Shown: positions 8,046-16,069, counted from the first letter of the stretch. The stretch is 33,694 bases of DNA from an uncultured Curvibacter sp. (GCA_903834975.1 CAILKX010000080.1:1-33694), one strand, 5' to 3'. Notes: a model not told the origin generated them from the sequence alone. Numbers and translations are program-made.

Positions 8046-8621
8046 TCACTTGAAGATCTCAGGTCTTGGCACGAGTCGGTACGTCTGAAGTCGTCCGCCG
8101 TTGTCGACCTTGGCTAAAACCATTTCTCCAGCGGCAACGCTCTCTCCGGTGTAGCCCGAAATGTTGACTTCATGGGTCACAAGAATGAGTGCATGATTGC
8201 TTTTGAATTTGAGTTTTTCCGAGATTAGGTGCTGAAGATCTTGGTTGCGCTGATTTGCTTTGTTGGTTTCATTGAAGAAAGAAGACAAAGCAGAAGCAAC
8301 TTCAATATCGCCAAAATTGATTAACTTTGCCGTGTCCTTGCATCTGCACCAGGGGCTTGATAGGACGCTGGCACTTGTCACTCCTTGTTCTTTTAGCCAA
8401 TTCCCGATGCGTATGGCTTGTTGCTTGCCTTCATCGCTAAGGTTTCTCTGAGTGCTGCAGTCGTTCAGATTAAATTTTTCAGGGTCCCCAATGCCAGGCG
8501 CACGGGTGTGACGCATCAGCAAAACGTATTCGGAAGATTGCAACTTTTCAGAGAGCTCGCTTGCGTTTGAGACAAAGGGTAAAAAAACTGCTGCGCATAG
8601 AAGTATGAAAGCTTTAAACAT
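8046..8621 (-). CDS. Exported histidine phosphatase (PGAM-like)
   Basis: A 191-residue protein with an N-terminal signal peptide (MFKAFILLCAAVFLPF, then SNAS), so it is probably periplasmic. The histidine-phosphatase core starts with LLMRHTRAPG, the RHG-type motif with Thr for Gly and His as the phospho-acceptor. It continues with SSPWCRCKDTA, which carries the second conserved Arg region, and VTHEVN with the second catalytic His. The substrate is unknown; periplasmic members include SixA-like and phytase-like phosphatases. The start codon follows the stop of the upstream 73-residue membrane-protein gene by two bases, so translation is probably coupled, which explains the missing ribosome binding site. 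Confidence 0.85.
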   Translation of the reverse strand: MFKAFILLCAAVFLPFVSNASELSEKLQSSEYVLLMRHTRAPGIGDPEKFNLNDCSTQRNLSDEGKQQAIRIGNWLKEQGVTSASVLSSPWCRCKDTAKLINFGDIEVASALSSFFNETNKANQRNQDLQHLISEKLKFKSNHALILVTHEVNISGYTGESVAAGEMVLAKVDNGGRLQTYRLVPRPEIFK

Positions 8622-8623
8622 TG

Positions 8624-8845
8624 TTAATGAAATGAGTCGGTATCCTTCAATTCGGCACGGACAAAGAAGAGGAAGACACTTCCAACAACCATCAAGATGG
8701 AGGGTAAATAAACCCAATTCAAGATGTGTTGATCAGCTGGAAGATCTCTTTGAGCTGCGAAGGTAATTAGCGTAAGCATCAGTCCGGTCAGCATCAGTAC
8801 CCAGACAGAAGTCTGCAGTCTCGCCAGTTGTTTTTTAGTGGCCAT
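8624..8845 (-). CDS. Small two-helix inner-membrane protein
   Basis: A 73-residue protein with a basic N-terminus (MATKKQLARLQ) and two hydrophobic segments (about 13-31 and 44-62) separated by a polar loop. GGAGG lies seven bases before the ATG. It is the first gene of a two-gene unit with the exported histidine phosphatase, whose start is two bases beyond this stop. The function is not recognised. Confidence 0.7.
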   Translation of the reverse strand: MATKKQLARLQTSVWVLMLTGLMLTLITFAAQRDLPADQHILNWVYLPSILMVVGSVFLFFVRAELKDTDSFH

Positions 8846-8964
8846 GAACTAGCCTCCATGTGTAGCGATGAATTTAAGAATCTAAAGTGGTCACGAGCAG
8901 TGACATTCAGATACTAGTTCAATCGTGTGACCGCTACATTTATTTGGCTGTGGCTTGATTGCTT

Positions 8965-9480
8965 TCATGCTGAAACGCGTTCAAGCGTGACTGAGACGGG
9001 TGGGGGATGTCGCAAGGTTTGATAAACGACGCGATAGCGCTCTATTTGTTTGATGAGTAAGGCCAGTTATTCGTCGCTGGCGGTTGAATCAACCTCGAAA
9101 CGCATGCGCATCGCCATTACACCGACAGGGACATCTTTGGCTAGGCCCAATGCACCACGGAAATCGCCATCGCCCTCGACGATTACCTTCACGGATTTGA
9201 ACGGGACGCTCATGGCGGTGGCGACCAAGTTGAAGGTCACACCTGCACAAGCGACCATTGCTTGCATCAACATGTCAATTGAGCAAGCATCTTTGCCATC
9301 ACCACCAGCAGCTGGGTGCAGACCTGCATCGATCGGCCCGAACTGTCCTTCAACCCGACAGGTGAGTCGGTCGTGCAACAAAACACCGCTTGTCCCCATC
9401 GTCAATTTCGCGAGTTCTGGGTGAGATGTGTAACGCTCTTTGAATGGGGCCTGTAATGTTCTCAATTCTTCAGCGTTCAT
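8965..9480 (-). pseudogene. OsmC/Ohr-family gene with in-frame TAA
   Basis: The first 137 codons encode an OsmC-like protein: GTSGVLLHDRL, GGDGKDACSIDMLM and MVACAGVTFNL with the first conserved Cys. The frame stops at a TAA (9069-9067) after ASDE. Reading on in the same frame gives LALLIKQIERYRVVYQTL and a further 15 residues to a TGA (8967-8965), which is exactly the usual OsmC C-terminus. The stop sits where relatives often have Gln, so a single C-to-T change (CAA to TAA) explains it. The second catalytic Cys, usually in ERYCVVYQ, is Arg here. Intact family members reduce organic hydroperoxides. This gene is either decaying, or makes a shortened protein without the last helix and strand. 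No strong ribosome binding site is visible. Confidence 0.8.
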
Positions 9481-9573
9481 GGTTTTGTCCTCGTGATACG
9501 TGAAGGAAAGTCTAAATTAGGCCACTGACTTTAGCTTTAGGTCATAACCCTTAGGGCTCTGATTTGATTCTGG

Positions 9574-9843
9574 CTAAGTTGAAGTAACAAGAGCCCAGTG
9601 CCCGCAATGGTCTTCAGAGCCTACCTCTGGGTAGGCGGTCATGCGCTGAGCTTTGCGTTCAATTGGGGGAGTTTGGAAGTAATCCCAACCGCAACGCCAG
9701 CCTGAAGAAGAAGATTCCGACGCCAATTTGTAGCGGCAATTCAGGCAGTGGTCTTTTGATGAATTGTGAGGGGCGGTTAGCAAAGATGAATGGGCAACAT
9801 AGCCAAAACTATTTGTCACTATGCTAAACGAAAGAGGAGCCAT
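9574..9843 (-). CDS. Small Cys-rich protein, possible zinc-binding
   Basis: Up to 89 residues. The C-terminal two thirds contain C-x2-C (CLNC), then GWRCGWDYFQTPP and a final CGHW, giving four Cys in the order expected of a small zinc ribbon-like fold. The pattern C-x-x-C-R, W-R-C-x-W-DYF and a Tyr-Pro motif resembles uncharacterised short proteins found in Betaproteobacteria. The N-terminal 25 residues look less protein-like, so the true start may lie further in. The ATG at 9843 has only a weak ribosome binding site. The function is unknown. Confidence 0.5.
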   Translation of the reverse strand: MAPLSFSIVTNSFGYVAHSSLLTAPHNSSKDHCLNCRYKLASESSSSGWRCGWDYFQTPPIERKAQRMTAYPEVGSEDHCGHWALVTST

Positions 9844-9864
9844 CTATCTACTTGCATAAACAAG

Positions 9865-9899
9865 AAGGCCCAACAGCCATTTCAAGCCATTGGGCCTTT
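9865..9899 (-). terminator. Possible intrinsic terminator
   Basis: A perfect nine-pair stem (aaggcccaa with ttgggcctt) carries a 16-base loop. Read leftwards it is followed by TTCTTGTTT, and read rightwards by only a short T-run. Leftward termination of a transcript starting in the 9.95-10.4 kb region fits best. Confidence 0.45.
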
Positions 9900-9948
9900 G
9901 AACACTGCGACTAGAGCGCAAGCATTCAGGGGTGGTACCAAGCGGAGT

Positions 9949-10140
9949 TCAATGTCCCCTAAGTACCGAGGCACATTTTTGTGCCTCTTTGATGCTCACT
10001 AGGGTTGCCCCAGAAAGCATCCCTACTTTGATCCTTTTTTTTATGTTGTCAATAGGGGTTTTTAAAGAATTCATGGAATCGATATAACTGCTGAATTTAA
10101 AGGCAATGAACCTCATCGTTAGAGGAATCAAGGCATCCAT
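9949..10140 (-). CDS. Doubtful 63-residue ORF
   Basis: It starts MDALIPLTMRF and ends with basic and polar residues. In its favour is the leftward terminator-like stem just beyond it, which implies a leftward transcript. Against it are the absence of a good ribosome binding site and an eight-pair stem-loop (gaggcaca/tgtgcctc, 9968-9987) inside its last codons. No family is recognised. Confidence 0.22.
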   Translation of the reverse strand: MDALIPLTMRFIAFKFSSYIDSMNSLKTPIDNIKKRIKVGMLSGATLVSIKEAQKCASVLRGH

Positions 10141-10389
10141 AGGCAAGCCCACAAACTTACCCACATTTTTGTGGATAAGTATTTTTTCATCAAGTTTCAA
10201 GACGGGATGAATTGTTATTTGATAGCAGCAACTTACAGAAGTTTCATTCGACAGCAAATGAGGCAATTACGCCAAGTTATTGGCTGGATGTTGCAAGTCT
10301 TATGGAAGATTCTGGATAAATTTGTGGATAACTTAGAAGTCGCCGTAATTAGAGAATTCACCTGACCAAAGAAGACAAGGTCTACAAGG
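10141..10389. other. DnaA-box region, possible element origin
   Basis: Two exact copies of TGTGGATAA (the complement of the consensus DnaA box TTATCCACA) lie at 10170-10178 and 10323-10331, in the same orientation, 153 bp apart. A near-match, CTGGATAAA, lies just before the second. The surroundings contain T- and A-runs. No convincing gene occupies the segment. This could be the replication origin of the integrated element, but chance is not excluded. Confidence 0.4.
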
Positions 10390-10653
10390 TCAACCTGGCT
10401 TGATAGTGGCTAGCTTGCTGGGATTTGCAGAAATTGTCTTGACTGCTTTGGCTCTCTTTTGCCTTTCGCGCTCGGAAGATAAGGCTGTATTGGCCCTGTC
10501 CTTTGCAGCCTTTAAATTGGCTATTCGAGCCTGCTCCGGCGTAGAGGGCGGCTTGGGTACCTTGGCCACTTTGGGAGGCTTGGGTGCAGACATTGGTGCT
10601 AGGGGGGTTAGTTCTTCAAGGAAGAAGTCTGTGGAAATTTCTATTGCGCGCAT
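10390..10653 (-). CDS. Small Pro/Lys/Ala-rich protein
   Basis: An 87-residue protein with an acidic start (AIEISTDFFLEELTP), a Pro-Lys-rich linker (about 22-38) and a basic helix rich in Arg, Lys and Ala. It begins eight bases after the stop of the frameshifted gene upstream and is therefore probably in the same leftward transcript. It has no recognised domain. The very basic tail would suit nucleic-acid binding, which is only a guess. Confidence 0.5.
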   Translation of the reverse strand: MRAIEISTDFFLEELTPLAPMSAPKPPKVAKVPKPPSTPEQARIANLKAAKDRANTALSSERERQKRAKAVKTISANPSKLATIKPG

Positions 10654-10661
10654 GCATGTAT

Positions 10662-11659
10662 TTATGACTTCCAGCCGCGAACCTTCAATGCCTTATCTTT
10701 TTGTCGTTGTGCCATCAAGTAGGGCATGAAAAGTTTGTTGTAATCCAGAACCGCACTTAGCGTTTGATCCCTAATGCTTTTCTTATCATCTTCAGATGAG
10801 AGACTCTTACACGGATTGTTTTTGAACAGGAAAGCGTGCTCTGAGCGTAGCCAAGTTTCTGGTTGCCATCGCCTATCTGCCACAGCTTTCTTCAATTCAA
10901 GTTGTTGATCATGGTCCCACCTTGGCTTGTGCTCCACAGGTGCAGTGCATGGAAACTTTCCAATCTCCACATTTGCAATAAGTCTCCTAGCCATGTCAGC
11001 CCTTTGGCAGAAGATGGAGCAGAAGCTATTGCGCCTTTTTTCAGCCTCTCTGCACTCAACTTGGCATCGGGATTTTTAAGTGGAGAGTAATTGAGGTGTT
11101 CGCCTATTTCGTAGTACCCCCAAGGGCTTGGATGGTCTCTGTTTATTTCTTCCAAGCTGATCTTGAGTGACATCGATTGATACGCAGAGACAATTTTCCT
11201 CAGCGTTGTCACATTCATGCCATTGATTTTGTAGGGTGGAAGTTTTGGGGATTTACCACTTTTTTTCTTTACATCAGTGATGAATTTGTCAATCGCTTTT
11301 GCAAGCTCTTTTGAGTTGATATCTATCGGAATTGCAAGACAAATCATTCCGGGGTAAGCCATACGAAACTCTTGAGTAAACACTACCTTGACACCTATGT
11401 AATTTATTGGGTCATAGGTGAAATCGAGTTTTGGATTGTCAAAGAGCTTTGGACCGTTTTTTGACCACCAGTCCATCAGATCGACTTCTTCAAATATGTT
11501 TCCAAAGTCCCTCCAAACTTTGACAAGTCTCGGATCCTTACAGCGCCCCTTTTGCTGACATATCCACCAATAGTCTTTGCTTGATCGCAAGAAGGCAAGC
11601 CACCAGAAGTATTGGCTGGCATAGAACTGATCCTCGATTGAAACTGCAAGGGATGCCAT
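10662..11659 (-). pseudogene. Mobile-element conserved protein split by frameshift
   Basis: The first frame (from the ATG at 11659, with AAGGA upstream) contains YWAL-type text near the start (YFWWLAFLRSSKDYWW) and then DPRLVKVWRDFG. This resembles a conserved hypothetical family I associate with integrative elements. Its expected C-terminal part, ARRLIANVEIGKFPC and a WQPETWLRSEHAF block, is in a different frame. The frames meet at six A (minus strand, 11041-11036): adding one A gives a continuous 332-residue protein reading LKKRRNSFC and then QRADMARRLIANVE. Without it the first frame runs on with unlikely residues to a stop at 10894-10892. A downstream fragment could still start at the ATG at 10994. 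Explanations are a true deletion, a sequencing error, or programmed slippage at the A-run. The function is unknown. Confidence 0.7.
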
Positions 11660-11715
11660 GACGCAAATCCTTTTCAATAGGGCAAGTTTTGAATCATTCG
11701 GATCAGCAAATTAAA

Positions 11716-11748
11716 AGTTAACCATCTCGACTGTCACGTTGGTTAACT
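11716..11748. promoter_or_regulatory. Perfect inverted repeat in divergent promoter region
   Basis: The arms AGTTAACC (11716-11723) and GGTTAACT (11741-11748) are exact complements separated by 17 bases. They lie between the leftward frameshifted gene and the rightward 349-residue gene. Their position and spacing suit an operator for a dimeric regulator controlling both directions. A hairpin is the alternative. Confidence 0.5.
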
Positions 11749-11826
11749 CGATATGAACTTAGTCTTGGTCCCAGCAGAGCAAAGCCTTGCCTGCCAATGC
11801 ATTAACCCCATTGAAAGGACCTTGAT

Positions 11827-12876
11827 ATGCAACTCACAAACGGTGCCATTAAGAGTGGTGCAAAACCTAACCCTATGGCTGCCCTGCGCAGCAAACTCTC
11901 AAGTCAGGAGGACGAAAACTACCAAAGCGATGACATCGACTTGGATAGCTTTGATCTCGGAGCCCTGGTTTTCACTTCAGTCAAAGCCACACCTAAAACC
12001 AATGTGAAGGAAGAGCAGGCTGTAGCCAAGTTCTTGGCCGAGAGTGCGCAAATCCTAGAACTTGGGAGCCAATACGAAGTTGAGGTAGTGGCTCGAGGTA
12101 ACCAAGCCCTCTATGAGCTTTTGGCCTCGGTCTATGGTCTTGGTCTGAGGATTGAGGCTCACGAACACTCCAAGCAAATCACAGCTGCATTGATTGCTGA
12201 TTTAGATAAGAACTTCGCAACCAAGATTTCTGCAAAGAGCACACCAATGGCGGCTGTACTTCGATATGCAATTCGGTCAGATAAAGCCAATCTAAGCCGT
12301 TACAACAAAGTTTTGGATGTGGCCAAGGAAGAAGGCAAAAGTCCAGAAGAGTTATCGGACTACATCGCACGCCGAGGAGGAGTTGCAAATATCCGTGATA
12401 CCGAGGCCAAGCAATTGGCTGCAAGCACTGGCGAAAAATCTTCCAAAGAGCGCTTGGACTTGATACGGGAGTATTTTCAACTGCGGGCAAAAGCTTCCAA
12501 GGAAAGCTTTGAATACAACGGCAATGTGGTTGCTCATGTTGAACAAAAAGAAGGTGACAAGGACAAAGCTAAGGCTAGCTTTTGCATCTTCTTAGCCGCT
12601 CAAGCAGGTCAGGGTGAATACAGCATTGTGTCAGCCAATGACCTTGGCAAGAGCTACGAAGACAACTTAGTCAAGTACTTGGGTAAGAACTTTCCCAGTG
12701 ACTTGAACATGCTCGAACACGGTGTACGCAACTACAAGCGGCAGTTGTCTATGGACGAGACCTTAGCACCGGGCTTTAGAAAGCAGATGCAAAAGGAATT
12801 GGCAGCACCCGCCAAATACATGTCAATGGCAGTTATCGATACCCAAGCCATTGAGCTGGATACAGAAGAAGAGTGA
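11827..12876 (+). CDS. Conserved island protein of unknown function
   Basis: A 349-residue protein. It has a short basic start, an acidic low-complexity linker (about 26-50, rich in Asp, Glu and Ser) and then a mostly helical body. The segment RYAIRSDKANLSRYNKVL followed by a Pro-Glu-Glu-Leu motif and ARRGGVANIR resembles a recurring helical module in mobile-element proteins that I cannot name. The C-terminus ends in an acidic tail. AAAGGA stands seven bases before the ATG. It is the first gene rightward of the inverted-repeat operator. A hairpin with a T-rich tail after its stop separates it in part from the four genes that follow. Replication or maintenance of the island is a reasonable guess from its place, but nothing in the protein proves it. 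Confidence 0.6.
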   Translation: MQLTNGAIKSGAKPNPMAALRSKLSSQEDENYQSDDIDLDSFDLGALVFTSVKATPKTNVKEEQAVAKFLAESAQILELGSQYEVEVVARGNQALYELLASVYGLGLRIEAHEHSKQITAALIADLDKNFATKISAKSTPMAAVLRYAIRSDKANLSRYNKVLDVAKEEGKSPEELSDYIARRGGVANIRDTEAKQLAASTGEKSSKERLDLIREYFQLRAKASKESFEYNGNVVAHVEQKEGDKDKAKASFCIFLAAQAGQGEYSIVSANDLGKSYEDNLVKYLGKNFPSDLNMLEHGVRNYKRQLSMDETLAPGFRKQMQKELAAPAKYMSMAVIDTQAIELDTEEE

Positions 12877-12886
12877 CAAATATTGA

Positions 12887-12917
12887 GCCAGTTCCTAACC
12901 TGGGACTGGCCTTTTAT
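12887..12917 (+). terminator. Intrinsic terminator or attenuator
   Basis: A nine-pair stem (gccagttcc with gggactggc, one G-T pair) and a six-base loop are followed by CTTTTATT. It lies between the 349-residue gene and the next gene, so read-through would set the level of the downstream operon. Confidence 0.6.
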
Positions 12918-12941
12918 TCCTGCAACTTTTGGAGAAATCAA

Positions 12942-13613
12942 ATGAATAATTTACTTGGGCCTTATGGTAAGGCCACGATTATTTTGATGAAAGCACAGTT
13001 TGACAGTGAACTTCCAACTGTCTCTGCGATGAAGAAAGCGCTGAAGATTCCTGATGGCAAATACTTTAGGAGCCATGGACGGCAGTCATACCAAATTCAA
13101 CACTTAGAGCAGTTGCTGGAAATCATAAAAACTCGTAGCACTGAGACGATTTACTATTCAAGAGATCGTATGAGCACTGACTACTTTGTGACTGTTGCCG
13201 ATGTGCACTCAGATATCTTTGCCATGATGAAGTACAGCGCACAAATTATTGCTGGATTCAATTTGACTGTGCGAGATCTCGCAGAACTTAATGAACTATT
13301 AAATAAACGCTCTCGGGTTTGCAACTTGAGATGTGGCCCTGCGAGTTGGGTAAAGGAATTACATCGAAATATTGAGTTGGCTAGGGACATGGACGTTACA
13401 GATGAGACGATCCTCAACGTCGATATTCAAGCTGTTGAACGTATCACCCAGAACTATGGACTGCCTTCCATCGAAGAATGGAACCAAAAACTAGACGCCT
13501 GGTATGAAGATCATCGTTGGAAAACCACTTTGGAAGAAAAGGGGTTTGATACCAACGATCAATCATCAGATCCATCCGAACTAAACCTAAGCTCCCTTAT
13601 GGGTGCCAAGTAG
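12942..13613 (+). CDS. Island protein of unknown function
   Basis: A 223-residue protein starting MNNLLGPYGKATII. The ATG at 12942 has GGAG seven bases upstream; the in-frame start at 12873 would read through the terminator stem. It is a predicted alpha/beta protein with an early basic helix (MKKALKIPDGKYF), a central helix-rich region and an acidic Ser/Asp-rich tail. The early KKALKIPDGKYFRSHGRQS segment has the look of a helix-turn-helix, but I cannot confirm it. It is the first of four closely packed genes, each with a good ribosome binding site. No family is recognised. Confidence 0.6.
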   Translation: MNNLLGPYGKATIILMKAQFDSELPTVSAMKKALKIPDGKYFRSHGRQSYQIQHLEQLLEIIKTRSTETIYYSRDRMSTDYFVTVADVHSDIFAMMKYSAQIIAGFNLTVRDLAELNELLNKRSRVCNLRCGPASWVKELHRNIELARDMDVTDETILNVDIQAVERITQNYGLPSIEEWNQKLDAWYEDHRWKTTLEEKGFDTNDQSSDPSELNLSSLMGAK

Positions 13614-13628
13614 GACAAGGAGATGGAA

Positions 13629-14114
13629 ATGACAAAGTACCTTGTTTTTTATGATGAGGCTGAACATTCCGACAGGCCTCCTCCAACTGGCCTTGAAGCC
13701 ATGGCTTGCGCTATTGCAGAGGCTTCTGTAGCCAAGCGACGACATAAAAAATACTTTACAGCCTACGAGGAATCCTCAAAAGAAATCAGCCTTGAGATGT
13801 TGCGCTCGAAGTTGGTATTCACATTAGAGCTAAGTCATGCGGGTGTGAAATTTTGGAGAGACGAAGCGGCTCCAATTTTGAAAAAAATTGATCGTCTCAA
13901 CATGGCAATCTATCAAAGCTCCAAAGAGATTGAACTTGCCAAAGATGATTTGAAAAGTGCCTGCGAAGAAACTCAAGAATTCGCTGGAATTTATGAAGTA
14001 GTAGGCAGCGTTGATCAAGCATTCAACCAAATCGAGATCCGCAATGACCTGAACTTTTCAGAGTACATCTCTAAACGGTACAGAGTTAAAAGCCAACCGC
14101 AAGAATCGAATTAA
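13629..14114 (+). CDS. Coiled-coil island protein of unknown function
   Basis: A 161-residue protein. AAGGAG lies six bases before this ATG, whereas the in-frame ATG at 13623 directly abuts that same motif, so the downstream start is preferred. The middle (about 75-130) is a long charged helix, LKKIDRLNMA followed by KEIELAKDDL, likely a coiled coil. It starts 15 bp after the previous stop. There are no recognised motifs. Coiled-coil content fits a structural or partner protein. Confidence 0.6.
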   Translation: MTKYLVFYDEAEHSDRPPPTGLEAMACAIAEASVAKRRHKKYFTAYEESSKEISLEMLRSKLVFTLELSHAGVKFWRDEAAPILKKIDRLNMAIYQSSKEIELAKDDLKSACEETQEFAGIYEVVGSVDQAFNQIEIRNDLNFSEYISKRYRVKSQPQESN

Positions 14115-14125
14115 TGGAGGTACTA

Positions 14126-14431
14126 ATGAGTAATTTCAAAATTGCAATTGACTGGTCCATTAAAACGGTTCTCGGTTTGAAGATGTTAGTTTTGAGCGAC
14201 CAATTCTTCACTCCGTTTAAGAGAACGATGCGTGAAAGGCTTATCAGAGACTTGGATGCTAAAGGCGTTCTAGTCTGGGCTGTAGAGGGCAGTGATATGG
14301 CCATATTAACGCCTAAGGATGATCCCAGGTTGGCTCGTTTTGAACAGGACGGACAAGTTGGTGGTGTTTGGACAGACGGAGATCAGGTAACGGTTTTGCC
14401 GATCCAAAACAAGAAAAGGAGTGCGAAATGA
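14126..14431 (+). CDS. Island protein of unknown function
   Basis: A 101-residue protein starting MSNFKIAIDW, chosen because GGAGG lies five bases upstream of this ATG. It contains a hydrophobic stretch (about 14-25), a basic segment TMRERLIRDLDAKG and a strand-rich second half. Its stop overlaps the start of the next gene in an ATGA arrangement, so the two are translationally coupled. No family is recognised. Confidence 0.6.
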   Translation: MSNFKIAIDWSIKTVLGLKMLVLSDQFFTPFKRTMRERLIRDLDAKGVLVWAVEGSDMAILTPKDDPRLARFEQDGQVGGVWTDGDQVTVLPIQNKKRSAK

Positions 14432-14652
14432 CCAAAGTTAAAAAAACTCGGATAAATGCTAAAGAACGATTTGACCTAGTAGTCTTCGACGACGGTGAGA
14501 CTTATGGCGGCGTCGAAGGTGCCATGGTTGTGCTAAATGGCTTCAGTGACGATGAAGACGGAATCTTTGATTGGGATGAAGAAAGCAGATTGATACCCAT
14601 GGCTCAACTGATTGAAGGTTTCTTAGAAAATGAGCGCGGCTCTCTGAAATAA
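14428..14652 (+). CDS. Small acidic island protein
   Basis: A 74-residue protein with a basic first 12 residues and then a strongly acidic body (FDDGETYGG, SDDEDGIFDWDEES). AAAAGGAG stands seven bases before the ATG. It is coupled to the upstream gene by a four-base overlap and is the last gene of the operon. Small very acidic proteins on mobile elements sometimes mimic DNA, as ArdA does, but this one has no ArdA motif and the idea is speculation. Confidence 0.55.
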   Translation: MTKVKKTRINAKERFDLVVFDDGETYGGVEGAMVVLNGFSDDEDGIFDWDEESRLIPMAQLIEGFLENERGSLK

Positions 14653-14907
14653 CTTATCTAGTTGCATCTTGCTGCGTGTGCGTCAGTGCGCGCAGCAATG
14701 ATGGGGAAAGAATTAGGTTTTAGAGTCAAAACACTATTTTTTTAGTAAAAAGGCTTAGTGAAAAAGGAATTGCTCGAGTTCACTCAAGTCAATGATCACA
14801 GTTGTCTGGGTGATATCAGGTGATAGGACGAGGTGCTAATTACTATATGTCTGTTACTTTTTTTCAACCGTCTAGGCTGAAAAAGCTCAAACTAATTTGC
14901 GCAAAAA

Positions 14908-15387
14908 TCAGCCCTGAAGTCCAAGGAAAACCAACTTCTTAGACAACTCAATTCGGGCTAGCTCGCCGTATATTGGATTCTTCCCAGAGTCGATAACAAC
15001 TTTGTAATTTTCACCAGCATTGGTGACAGTGACCTTGATGCGACCCTTTGCGGTGGTGAAGGTCATCAAGACTTCTACTCGAGGGAGATGCTCTCTTAGG
15101 TCGTGACTGTGACCGATTTGGAACTTACCCAGAGAGGCTATTGCCTTTGGCATGTCCCATGCAGAAATCACCTTGGCTTTGTATTCTGCAATGGCTCCAC
15201 GAACAACATCCACAGTGGTCTGGTGGGGTAGGTCGGCGATCAGGGGAATCTCCCCACTCAGATCATCCCCACCTTCAAGACGATTCAATGCTCGTTGGTA
15301 AAACCCTTGGGCCACGATGCTGGCCTTCATTGTCTCAATGGCCCTCTCTGCATAGCGTTCAAAGTAATCCTGGAGTGCATCAGCCAT
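14908..15387 (-). CDS. Conserved island protein of unknown function
   Basis: A 159-residue protein starting MADALQDYFERYAERAIE, with GGAG six bases before the ATG. The N-terminal third is helical. The C-terminal half has alternating strands (VEVLMTFTTAKGRIKVTVTN, then a KVVIDSG stretch), suggesting a small alpha/beta fold. It stands alone and converges with the rightward operon across a 255-bp gap that holds a stem-loop (14669-14698) without a T-run. No family is recognised. Confidence 0.55.
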   Translation of the reverse strand: MADALQDYFERYAERAIETMKASIVAQGFYQRALNRLEGGDDLSGEIPLIADLPHQTTVDVVRGAIAEYKAKVISAWDMPKAIASLGKFQIGHSHDLREHLPRVEVLMTFTTAKGRIKVTVTNAGENYKVVIDSGKNPIYGELARIELSKKLVFLGLQG

Positions 15388-15514
15388 GGAGAACTCCAAG
15401 ATGTTTACTAAAAGCCGAAATTTCAGCCGTGGCTATAGAGGAGCTCTGAAATTTCATCATTGGCTGGGATTAATTTATTCAGTTGGGAGGAGCTAACAGG
15501 CGTAGTTTATAGAA

Positions 15515-16069
15515 CTACTCTTCAGAAAGCATTTGCTTTATCAAAATGCCTCTTTCAGGATCGTAAGTTCCTTTGATGTATCCCATGTTATGTCCTGTTT
15601 TGTTTATGACCATTGCGTAAACACCGTCTATGTCATAAGGGATGCCAAGGCTTTTAGAGAAATTCTCTCGACTTGTGTACAAGGTGACTACATGGTCCCT
15701 TAGTTCAGCATTTCGGATTCCTCTGCGCATACCACCATCAATGATGAAGCTACCGGCTATGTAGGGCTTAGAGATCACTGGCATCTCAAACCAGGGTATT
15801 TCACTGTTCATCAGATCCAAGCCTTCCACCCAAGAATTTAAAGCATCTGCTTGATCATGCTGGTAGGCAAAAAGAATGAGCGTTTTCTTGGATGAAAAGT
15901 CGTCTGGAAATTTGAAGGACTTACCGTTTAGATTGTCTGCACTCAAATGAGGAAATTTGGGATCTTTAGTTGTCTCTACTTCTGCGTATCCAGTGAAGAA
16001 GCAAGCGGCCAGAAATAAGGCGCCGATGCCACCAAAGATCAGATAAAGAAAAATTCGAGTTAACTTCAT
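15515..16069 (-). CDS. Lipoprotein with thioredoxin-like features
   Basis: A 184-residue protein starting MKLTRIFLYLIFGGIGALFL and then AAC, giving a lipobox L-A-A-C at about residues 20-23, so it is probably a lipoprotein facing the periplasm. The mature part has NLNGKSFKFPDDF, a strand TLILFAYQHDQ where thioredoxin-fold proteins carry their active site (no CxxC is present here), then FIIDGGMRRGI and MVINKTGH. This resembles peroxiredoxin- or Atp10-like relatives without redox cysteines. The only Cys is the lipid-anchor one. A redox function is therefore unlikely, and a chaperone-like or binding role is possible. No clear ribosome binding site is visible. Confidence 0.55.
   Translation of the reverse strand: MKLTRIFLYLIFGGIGALFLAACFFTGYAEVETTKDPKFPHLSADNLNGKSFKFPDDFSSKKTLILFAYQHDQADALNSWVEGLDLMNSEIPWFEMPVISKPYIAGSFIIDGGMRRGIRNAELRDHVVTLYTSRENFSKSLGIPYDIDGVYAMVINKTGHNMGYIKGTYDPERGILIKQMLSEE

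Noticed and set aside
10171-10365. Rightward 64-codon frame starting at GTG
   Set aside because: It spans the two DnaA boxes, has no ribosome binding site, and its sequence looks random.
15515-16069. Call as active thioredoxin or peroxiredoxin
   Set aside because: The fold pattern is suggestive, but there is no CxxC or peroxidatic Cys; the only Cys is the lipobox one.
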